From Flavobacteriales bacterium (GTDB lineage Bacteria; Bacteroidota; Bacteroidia; Flavobacteriales_D; CANHHI01), in NCBI GenBank assembly GCA_947460225.1, contig CANHHI010000062.1:1-7998 (forward strand): 7,998 nt of DNA, given 5' to 3'. Both the position numbers and the translations under genes were made by a program. Below are positions 1 to 5,078 of this stretch, piece by piece (position 1 is the first letter of the stretch; the number at the start of each line of letters is the position of its first letter). The notes below the pieces were generated by a model that was not told the DNA's origin, searched no databases, and saw only the letters and a list, made by a program, of their open reading frames with translations.

Positions 1-572
1 ACCTAAAAAATACCTTCCACCATTTTTATGGAGACAAAACCGATTATCAAGGTTATATGTCAAAATTCAATGAAGATATTTTTGAGTATGATGCTAGGGA
101 TATATTCCAGTACAATGCTTTAAATTTTCTATATCCCAAATGTGAGTATGACTATGAATATCAAAGATATCCAATTTTTAATATTATAAACTATGTTTGG
201 GATTGTTTGAAGTTTACAGTCATGACAAAATCTAAAAAAGAGGCTCTAAAACGGATAACTATGCGAGAGTTATTAAGAACTCCGTCATTTCGGTATGATG
301 ATAATATGTCTTTTATAAAGGGTTTTCATAATAATTATGTGAGACAATTATTTCGTTCTTATGAAATAGATGATATTGTAAAATTATACGAGGTAATAAA
401 GGCAGACATTGATAAAAAACCGCTGGACAAACCAATAGAAGATTACTTTAATCCTCCAAACAAAACTAATCAATATGGACACGAAGAAGATTTAAAACTT
501 ATACAAGATTTGTTTTCTGGTGAAGAAAACTTGATAAGGGAAGCATTAAAAACGATAACAGAAAAACGATAA
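1..572 (+). CDS. Unrecognised protein, 3' part of a gene cut by the window edge
   Basis: The frame is open from position 3 with no stop before the first ATG at 57, and the codons before that ATG read as ordinary protein (LKNTFHHFYGDKTDYQGY). I therefore take this as the C-terminal ~190 residues of a longer protein, not a gene starting at 57. I do not recognise the family. The visible part is rich in aromatic and charged residues (many Tyr, Phe, Asp, Lys), has no obvious membrane helix and no catalytic motif I can name, and ends in a charged tail (TITEKR). It is clearly more A/T-rich than the other genes here, which fits recent acquisition but does not prove it. An 11-bp direct repeat (551-561 and 565-575) covers the stop codon and may have shifted the C-terminus. 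No U-rich terminator follows. Confidence 0.8.
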   Translation, partial: LKNTFHHFYGDKTDYQGYMSKFNEDIFEYDARDIFQYNALNFLYPKCEYDYEYQRYPIFNIINYVWDCLKFTVMTKSKKEALKRITMRELLRTPSFRYDDNMSFIKGFHNNYVRQLFRSYEIDDIVKLYEVIKADIDKKPLDKPIEDYFNPPNKTNQYGHEEDLKLIQDLFSGEENLIREALKTITEKR

Positions 573-575
573 CAG
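551..575. repeat. 14-bp-period direct duplication across the stop codon of the left-edge gene
   Basis: AACGATAACAG occurs at 551-561 and again at 565-575. The first copy is read as T-I-T, the second in another frame as R-stop. Removing one 14-bp unit would restore a frame that runs ten more codons (VKLWQSRERL) and stops with TAA at 605-607, in the centre of the palindrome at 595-614. Confidence 0.7.
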
Positions 576-594
576 TCAAATTATGGCAGAGTAG

Positions 595-614
595 GGAACG
601 GTTATAACCGTTCC
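595..614. repeat. Perfect 20-bp palindrome
   Basis: The two 10-nt halves GGAACGGTTA and TAACCGTTCC are exact reverse complements. It lies 22 nt after the left-edge gene. No T-run follows on the plus strand, so it is not a textbook terminator for that gene. It resembles the other short hairpins in this window but has no fixed 3-nt loop. Confidence 0.85.
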
Positions 615-650
615 AAAAATAACAAACGCAGAAAAGGATTACATCGCCTA

Positions 651-683
651 CGCCAAAGGCGCAGACTAAAACGCACGATGTGC
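651..683. repeat. Two short triloop hairpins joined by an ACTAAAA-type linker
   Basis: CGCC-AAA-GGCG (651-661) and GCAC-GAT-GTGC (673-683) are 4-bp hairpins with 3-nt loops. The stretch between them contains CAGACTAAAAC, which also occurs on the minus strand next to a hairpin at 7575-7593. The stems are short and would mean little alone; they are listed because they match the longer arrays at 788-905, 1374-1428 and 7565-7649 in form and linker. Confidence 0.6.
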
Positions 684-693
684 AAAAAAACAA

Positions 694-749
694 AAACCCA
701 CAACGCAGGCGAGCCCTTACAAAACTCGTTATCCCTGCGCTGTGGGTTT
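694..749. repeat. Long imperfect stem-loop (element A)
   Basis: Three nested helices are visible: 694-702 with 741-749 (9 bp, AAACCCACA/TGTGGGTTT), 704-709 with 734-739 (6 bp, CGCAGG/CCTGCG) and 710-713 with 725-728 (CGAG/CTCG), with a 5-nt bulge at 729-733 and an 11-nt loop. On the minus strand the outer stem runs into TTTTTGTTTTTTT, so leftward transcripts would meet a good intrinsic terminator. The loop and 3' side share CCTTACAAA, TCGT and TGGGTTT, in that order, with the minus strand of element B (914-1023). Confidence 0.75.
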
Positions 750-787
750 CCAGCCTGACGGCTTACACTAGTAAAATAACCTCAAAT

Positions 788-905
788 CCTGCTCCACTTT
801 TGGAGTACCTTTTCAGCAGGCATTGCCTGTTTTAATCAGCTTCGCTGGCAAGGCAACCCAGCGGTTGCAAAGCCTGCCGAAGGCAGATTAAAGCGTCTCT
901 GACGC
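788..905. repeat. Array of six short hairpins with TTTTAATC/ATTAAAGC linkers
   Basis: In order: a small hairpin CTCCA-CTTT-TGGAG (792-805), enclosed by CCTGCT/AGCAGG (788-793 with 815-820); CAGGC-ATT-GCCTG (817-829); linker TTTTAATC (830-837); CAGC-TTC-GCTG (837-847); GCAACC-CAGC-GGTTGC (853-868); CTGCC-GAA-GGCAG (874-886); linker ATTAAA; GCGTC-TCT-GACGC (893-905). Most have exactly 3 loop bases. The last two hairpins (874-905) recur at 7581-7612 with compensating base changes. No open reading frame of interest crosses the array. Confidence 0.8.
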
Positions 906-1095
906 AAACAAAAAACCCAACCTGACGATTTGTAAGGTTGTAAACAGCGCATCGTTCAACGTGTGTTTAAACACGCCGCAGACACCGAACGCCTTTCAGC
1001 GGGGTTGTCTGTCAGGTTGGGTTATATCTAAAAATCTATAACCCCAGCCGATTTTTTCGGCGTGTTGGCATCTGAATAACAAATGCACTGTTTAC
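905..1095 (-). ncRNA. Candidate leftward structured RNA (contains element B)
   Basis: A consensus-like minus-strand promoter at 1101-1133 would start a transcript near 1094. Reading leftward, it has a small hairpin GCCGA/TCGGC (1047-1061), an 8-bp hairpin (1037-1044 with 1019-1026) that competes with the next stem, then a perfect 13-bp stem (1011-1023 with 914-926). That stem encloses about 84 nt holding further hairpins: AGACA/TGTCT (980-984 with 1006-1010) around CGC/GCG, and CGTGT/ACACG around 960-975. The closing stem is followed by TTTTTTGTTTG, an intrinsic-terminator-like end near 908. The only reading frame inside is 11 codons. I cannot assign it to a known RNA family; it could also be a large terminator or the remnant of a mobile element. 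Confidence 0.4.
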
Positions 1096-1100
1096 GAGTA

Positions 1101-1133
1101 CAAAGGTACAAATTTCTCTATTAAATTTCCAAA
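1101..1133 (-). promoter_or_regulatory. Bacteroidota-type promoter reading leftward
   Basis: On the minus strand TACCTTTG (1101-1108) fits the -7 consensus TAnnTTTG, and TTTG (1130-1133) lies 21 nt upstream as the -33 element. This is the same 21-nt spacing seen before tRNA-Asp. The sequence beyond the -33 element (1134-1199) is A/T-rich, with one weak hairpin near 1146-1160 and nothing else I recognise. No protein gene lies downstream on this strand. Confidence 0.6.
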
Positions 1134-1199
1134 TTTTTGAGCAAGAATTTTTGAAAAATTTTGCAAGAAAAATGAATGTTGTAGGTTTTATGGGCGAAC

Positions 1200-1344
1200 C
1201 GTAGGGGCGTATTGCATACGCCCAAAATAAACACGCCACAAAAATTCGCCAACGCAACGTGGGCGTATTGTTTATGCCTAAATTATTCATTTGGGTTAAT
1301 GGTTTGCGTGGTATTTTTTAGGGCGTATGCAATACGCCCCTACG
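1200..1344. mobile_element. MITE-like element with perfect 24-bp terminal inverted repeats
   Basis: Positions 1200-1223 are the exact reverse complement of 1321-1344. Each end is itself a hairpin: GGGCGTAT-TGC-ATACGCCC at 1205-1223 and GGGCGTAT-GCA-ATACGCCC at 1321-1339, 8-bp stems with 3-nt loops. A decayed copy of the same hairpin lies inside (1261-1278). The 145-bp unit encodes no transposase and I see no target-site duplication at its edges, so a non-autonomous mobile repeat is an inference. Translating it gives peptides such as RAYAIRPY, which are easily mistaken for small proteins. Confidence 0.65.
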
Positions 1345-1373
1345 CAGGCAATTGTTGCCAAAAAATTACAACG

Positions 1374-1428
1374 CCCGTGCGTAGCACGGATTAAAACGCA
1401 CAATGTGCGTAAAACGGACTATGTCCGT
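1374..1428. repeat. Array of three perfect triloop hairpins at the 3' end of the response regulator gene
   Basis: CCGTGC-GTA-GCACGG (1375-1389), linker ATTAAAAC, CGCAC-AAT-GTGCG (1397-1409), linker TAAAA, ACGGAC-TAT-GTCCGT (1414-1428). The outermost base of the last hairpin is the third base of the regulator's stop codon. Read leftward, the hairpins are followed by TTTTA and TTTTAA, so the first two after the stop could act as weak terminators or protect the mRNA 3' end. The 24 bases 1374-1397 recur unchanged at 7613-7636. Confidence 0.8.
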
Positions 1429-2093
1429 TAGCCGAAGAGGAATTTATTGGGTTGTATGAGATTTGCTTTGATGGCGTACATCACGATGCCGGCGGTGTTG
1501 TTTACGCTGAGTTTTGCCATAATGTTTCGGCGGTGGGTGTTTACGGTGTGCGTGCTGAGACAGAGCTTATCGGCAATTTCGCTGTTTGTGAGCCCGTTGG
1601 CAATTAGGCGAATGATTTCCAGTTCTCGGGGAGATATAACAATGGGTTCGGAATTGTTGGGGTCAAAGGCAATGCTGTCTATGTCTAGGTTTTCTTCTGC
1701 TATGATGCGTGTTATTTTTTTGCAAAAGTAACGCTTGCCATTGTAGGTTTCTTTGGCGGCGTCTATGATTTCCGTAATATCGCAGTCTTTGGTGATGTAG
1801 CTGGTGATGCCTGCTTTTATGGCTGTTTCAAGGGTTGCACTGCTTTGCCTGTAGGTCATGGCAATAAAGTGAATGTGTTGCTGTCGGGCTTTGAGTTCGG
1901 CTATGCTGTGTATGGAAAATTGGTCTGCGGCGTAGTCTATCATCACCAAATCGGCGTGGTGCGTGCGTGCCAGCTGAAATAGGCTTGCGCTATCCTTGGC
2001 GTCATATATCTGCGCGTGTGGAATATTCACACGGAGCACCGTCCTAAGTCCGATGCGTATGAGTTCACTGTCGTCCGCTATGATGATTTTCAT
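1428..2093 (-). CDS. LuxR/NarL-type response regulator
   Basis: A 221-residue two-domain DNA-binding response regulator. The receiver domain (about 1-120) has the acidic pair D7-D8, phospho-acceptor D53 (MIDYA), switch T80 and K102 (SYITKD). A linker of about 30 residues leads to a LuxR-type helix-turn-helix (about 152-215: SPRELEIIRLIANG, then SEIADKLCLSTHTVNTHRRN). All key residues are present, so it should be phosphorylated by a sensor kinase and bind promoters; neither kinase nor targets are visible here. A longer start at 2144 would overlap the upstream gene by 50 bases and add 17 residues before the normal MKIIIADD beginning, so I use 2093. That ATG is 1 nt after the RNase Z stop (TGA-C-ATG), which implies a shared mRNA and probably coupled translation. 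Confidence 0.92.
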   Translation of the reverse strand: MKIIIADDSELIRIGLRTVLRVNIPHAQIYDAKDSASLFQLARTHHADLVMIDYAADQFSIHSIAELKARQQHIHFIAMTYRQSSATLETAIKAGITSYITKDCDITEIIDAAKETYNGKRYFCKKITRIIAEENLDIDSIAFDPNNSEPIVISPRELEIIRLIANGLTNSEIADKLCLSTHTVNTHRRNIMAKLSVNNTAGIVMYAIKANLIQPNKFLFG

Positions 2094-2094
2094 G

Positions 2095-3012
2095 TCAATA
2101 AATTCTATAAGATTTGCCGTCTTCCACGAGTTCTGCGCTGGCAAATAGGCTTTGCGCTTCCGCCAGCAAAAGCTCCTCTTTTTTGCTGTATCGGCAGGAA
2201 ATATGCCCCAAAAGCAAGCGTTCCACTTGCAATTTTTGTGCTAGCTCCGCCACTTGTAGGGCGGTGCTGTGTTTGGTGCTTATGGCTCGCTCCAAAAGGC
2301 TGTGCATAAAAGTGGCTTCGTGGTAAAGCACGTCTGTGTCTTTGAGCAGTGCTTGAAGTTCGTCAAATTGGGCTGTGTCGGAGGCGTAGCTGTATTGATA
2401 ACTCTTTGCAGCGGGCAGGGTGAGGGTTTCGTTTTTGAGTATGTTGCCGTCTTTGTCGGTAAAATCTGCGCCTTTTTTGATGCTTTCTATAGCGTAGTGG
2501 GGAATATTATACAGGGCAGTGATGCCTTTTTTGATGGGTTTTAGTTTGGGCTTTTCCTTGAAAATATAGCCATTGCAATACACGCTGTGCAAAAGGGGTA
2601 TGGTATGCACCTCAAAACTATCTTCGTCCAATATTTTCTCGCTCTGTTTGCTGTCCAGTTCTTGATAATGCACGGGAAAATTCAGCCAAGTGTCTGAAAG
2701 GGAAAACCAAGTGGATATGGCGTTTTTTAGTCCTTTTGGGGAAAATATGGTGATAGGTGTTTGCCTGCCGAGCATGTGCATAGAAGAAAGCAAACCGGGA
2801 AGACCCCAAAAGTGGTCGCCGTGCAGGTGTGAAATAAAAATATATTTGAGGTCTTGGAGTTTTTGTTTGTATTTTCTAAATTGCATCTGCGTGCCTTCTC
2901 CGCAGTCTATGAGCATATCCACCCCACGAATGTGCAACACTTGTGCGGACAAATTGCGTTTGCTGGTAGGGGTGGAGGCTCCACTGCCCAAAATGGTAAT
3001 TTCCATCTTCAT
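2095..3012 (-). CDS. rnz: Ribonuclease Z (tRNA 3'-processing endonuclease)
   Basis: A 305-residue metallo-beta-lactamase-fold nuclease that cuts the 3' trailer from pre-tRNAs before CCA addition, typically a zinc-dependent dimer in the cytoplasm. Visible motifs are the metal-binding HLHGDH (62-67), H142 (LLHS), D212 (ASDT), the HEATF motif (231-235), H248 (KHSTA) and H270 (LLGHIS). The stretch about 150-195 (KPKLKP onward) fits the flexible exosite arm of the short RNase Z form, and the length is normal. I chose the ATG at 3012 (MKMEITILGSG) because the usual family start is MKFxLTILGS. The only longer frame begins with TTG inside the loop of the S1 terminator. The tRNA-Asp in this window lacks an encoded CCA, so it is a natural substrate. 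I see no convincing promoter between it and rpsA, so transcription may come from read-through. Confidence 0.95.
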   Translation of the reverse strand: MKMEITILGSGASTPTSKRNLSAQVLHIRGVDMLIDCGEGTQMQFRKYKQKLQDLKYIFISHLHGDHFWGLPGLLSSMHMLGRQTPITIFSPKGLKNAISTWFSLSDTWLNFPVHYQELDSKQSEKILDEDSFEVHTIPLLHSVYCNGYIFKEKPKLKPIKKGITALYNIPHYAIESIKKGADFTDKDGNILKNETLTLPAAKSYQYSYASDTAQFDELQALLKDTDVLYHEATFMHSLLERAISTKHSTALQVAELAQKLQVERLLLGHISCRYSKKEELLLAEAQSLFASAELVEDGKSYRIY

Positions 3013-3030
3013 AATGAAGGCAAATATCGC

Positions 3031-3066
3031 AAAAAAAATAGACACACCCAAAGGTGTGCCTATTTT
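3031..3066 (-). terminator. Intrinsic terminator of rpsA
   Basis: On the minus strand, AAAATAGGCACACC pairs with GGTGTGTCTATTTT (14 pairs, one of them G-U) around a 4-nt TTTG loop, and the stem ends in eight T. It lies 28 nt after the S1 stop. The hairpin ends 22 nt before the RNase Z start. Confidence 0.9.
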
Positions 3067-3093
3067 ATTACATAAGAAAAACTTGATGAATGA

Positions 3094-4845
3094 CTAACTA
3101 AATTTAGCTTTCAAATCAGACAAAGCATCTATTTCACCAAAAGTACCTGCATTTTTCTGGTCTTCTTTGGCTTTTGTTTGCGCTTGTCTTTTCTTTTCCT
3201 CCTCAGCTTCTTTTTGGTTATAAGTTCTGCTGTGAGATAAAGCGATTCTGTGCTCGTCTTTATTTACTTCAATAACCACAAAATCTAGCTCTTCGCCTTT
3301 TTGTGCTACTTTACCGTCTGCTTTGTTCAAGAAACGCAAAGAGCAAGTGCCCTCTATGTTTTCCGTCAATGCCACGATGGCGTATTTTTCTCTAATATCT
3401 ACGATTTTACCTTTGTGGGTGCTACCTTCTGTGTAGATATGTGCCACACCTTCCCAAGGATTTGCTTGGATTTGTTTGTGTCCAACATGGAAACGTCTTG
3501 AATTTTTGTCCAATTCCAATACGATAACTTCCAAATTGTCGCCAACTTTGCAAACATCAGATGGGTGCTTGATTTTATTCCAAGATAAATCCGAAGTATG
3601 CACAATACCGTCAATACCGTTTTCAAGTTCAACATATACGCCAAAGTGGGTAAATGCTTTCACAACAGATTGGTGGCGTGAGCCAACAGGATATTTCGCT
3701 TCGATACCTTCCCAAGGGTCAGTAGTCAATTGTTTTGTGCCAAGAGCTAGTTTTCTTTCGGCTCTATCAAAAGTAAGTACTTTTGCTTCGATTTCATCGC
3801 CTACTTTTACAAACTCTTGTGCTGAACGCAAGTGTTGAGACCAGCTCATTTCAGCCACGTGCAACAAACCTTCTACGCCAGGAATGATTTCTACAAAAGC
3901 GCCGTAGTCATAAATTTGTGCTACTTTACCTTTGATAACATCTCCTGCTTTCAAGTTCACATCTAAAACGTCCCAAGGGTGAGGCGTCAATTGTTTTAAG
4001 CCCAATGAAATTCTTTTTCTTTCATTGTCAAAATCCAAAATAACCACGTTCAATTTTTGATCCACTTGCAATAAATCTTCGGGTTTGTTAACTCTACCCC
4101 AAGCCAAATCCGTAATGTGTATCAAACCATCAACACCGCCCAAATCAACAAATACACCATAGTGCGTCATGTTTTTCACCACGCCTTCTAGTACTTGACC
4201 TTTTTCTAAGCCAGCAATGATTTGTTGTTTTTGTTGTTCCATTTCGGCTTCAATCAAGGCTTTGTGAGAAACTACAATGTTTCTAAACTCATGATTTACT
4301 TTAACAACTTTGAGCTCTATATTTTTGCTCACGTAGTTTTCGTAATCTCTAATGGGTTTTACGTCAATTTGAGAACCTGGCAAGAAAGCCTCGATGCCAA
4401 AAACATCAACAATCAATCCACCTTTTGTTCTGCTTTTCACGTAACCCGTTACGATTTCGCCAGTTTCCAAGGCTTGGTTTACTTTTACCCATGCTTGTTG
4501 TACACGTGCTTTTTTGTGAGAAACCACAAGCTGTCCGTGCATGTCTTCTTGACTTTCCACATACACTTCCACCAAATCACCTATGGCAAGTTCGGGGTTG
4601 TAGCGAAAATCTGTTGCGGCAACAACTGCTTCGGATTTATAGCCCAAGCTGATAACCACTTCTTTTTTTGTGATAGAAACCACTTTACCTTGCATAACTT
4701 GTTTTTCTGCAAGTGTACTGAGTGTTTCTCCGTACATGGCTTCAATTTTTTTGCGTTCTTGTTCAGAATACGCAACCCCCGATTCAAACTGTTCCCAGTC
4801 AAAACTAGCATCAGGAACCGCTAGGTTAGTTAAAGATTTTGTCAT
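3094..4845 (-). CDS. rpsA: 30S ribosomal protein S1
   Basis: A 583-residue S1 protein with six OB-fold S1 repeats at roughly 50-111, 129-195, 216-286, 301-373, 387-458 and 473-541. Repeats 3-5 are the clearest, with the pattern GxVxxxxxYGxFVxL...GLxHxxxxxW...GxxxxxxVLxxDxxxxRxxLGxKQL. In bacteria S1 binds single-stranded mRNA and brings it to the 30S subunit; the first two repeats usually dock it to the ribosome. The tail after 545 is a charged, probably disordered segment (QKEAEEEKKRQAQ) ending LSDLKAKFS. The length is normal for the phylum. No Shine-Dalgarno precedes the ATG, only an A-rich stretch. The gene has a leader of about 70 nt with alternative stems and its own terminator, so it is probably expressed alone and possibly autoregulated. 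Confidence 0.98.
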   Translation of the reverse strand: MTKSLTNLAVPDASFDWEQFESGVAYSEQERKKIEAMYGETLSTLAEKQVMQGKVVSITKKEVVISLGYKSEAVVAATDFRYNPELAIGDLVEVYVESQEDMHGQLVVSHKKARVQQAWVKVNQALETGEIVTGYVKSRTKGGLIVDVFGIEAFLPGSQIDVKPIRDYENYVSKNIELKVVKVNHEFRNIVVSHKALIEAEMEQQKQQIIAGLEKGQVLEGVVKNMTHYGVFVDLGGVDGLIHITDLAWGRVNKPEDLLQVDQKLNVVILDFDNERKRISLGLKQLTPHPWDVLDVNLKAGDVIKGKVAQIYDYGAFVEIIPGVEGLLHVAEMSWSQHLRSAQEFVKVGDEIEAKVLTFDRAERKLALGTKQLTTDPWEGIEAKYPVGSRHQSVVKAFTHFGVYVELENGIDGIVHTSDLSWNKIKHPSDVCKVGDNLEVIVLELDKNSRRFHVGHKQIQANPWEGVAHIYTEGSTHKGKIVDIREKYAIVALTENIEGTCSLRFLNKADGKVAQKGEELDFVVIEVNKDEHRIALSHSRTYNQKEAEEEKKRQAQTKAKEDQKNAGTFGEIDALSDLKAKFS

Positions 4846-4860
4846 AGTGACATTTTTGTA

Positions 4861-4906
4861 CTTGGCTGGTGGTGAACCAAGGTATTACACAAAACCGATA
4901 CCACCA
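4861..4906 (-). promoter_or_regulatory. Structured 5' leader of rpsA with competing stems
   Basis: Three pairings share bases and cannot all form at once: 4867-4873 with 4900-4906 (TGGTGGT/ACCACCA), 4881-4885 with 4898-4902 (GGTAT/ATACC) and 4861-4865 with 4877-4881 (CTTGG/CCAAG). They lie between the predicted start of transcription and the rpsA ATG. In E. coli S1 represses its own mRNA through leader hairpins; a similar role here is inference. Confidence 0.35.
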
Positions 4907-4924
4907 CTCGGTCTAAATCGCTGA

Positions 4925-4956
4925 CAAAAGTATTATATTTTTGTCAAATTGCCAAA
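4925..4956 (-). promoter_or_regulatory. Promoter of rpsA
   Basis: Minus-strand TACTTTTG (4925-4932) fits TAnnTTTG, and TTTG (4953-4956) lies 20 nt upstream. Transcription would begin near 4918, giving a leader of about 73 nt. Confidence 0.6.
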
Positions 4957-4971
4957 AAAAAATAAAAAAAA

Positions 4972-5001
4972 CTTGATTTTACTTTTTTTTCCTTAACTTT
5001 G
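4972..5001 (+). promoter_or_regulatory. Promoter of rho
   Basis: TAACTTTG (4994-5001) fits the -7 consensus and CTTG (4972-4975) lies 18 nt upstream as a weaker -33 element. The predicted start near 5008 gives an A/T-rich leader of about 70 nt with no Shine-Dalgarno before the ATG at 5079. It sits back to back with the rpsA promoter. Confidence 0.6.
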
Positions 5002-5078
5002 TATTCGGAAAGCGACAATCATGTTATTATACTGCTTTTTGTAAAAATGGAAAAAATCCCATATTCTTTATTTATTTT

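Noticed and set aside
595..614. Intrinsic terminator of the left-edge gene
   Set aside because: The palindrome is followed by A-rich, not T-rich, sequence on the plus strand.
595..905. CRISPR array
   Set aside because: The repeats are short hairpins with different stems and irregular spacing; there are no equal-length repeats with unique spacers and no cas genes.
694..1023. Integron attC sites
   Set aside because: The stems are of plausible size, but no integrase, gene cassettes or convincing core-site motifs are present.
905..1095. Identification of the candidate RNA as 6S RNA or another named family
   Set aside because: Length and a long closing stem are suggestive, but the interior is branched and I see no family-specific sequence; only a covariance search could decide.
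1036..1394. Small proteins in the 1036-1290 (-) and 1212-1394 (+) frames
   Set aside because: Their sequence is a translation of the inverted repeat (peptide RAYAIRPY), with no separate coding signal. The same DNA gives similar peptides on both strands because it is palindromic.
3013..3051. Longer RNase Z with an N-terminal hydrophobic extension (TTG start at 3051)
   Set aside because: The TTG is in the loop of the rpsA terminator, and family members begin at the MKxExTILG position.
4222..4824. 200-residue plus-strand frame opposite rpsA
   Set aside because: It is antisense to the clear S1 repeats and is Phe/Cys/His-rich, as expected from a shadow frame.
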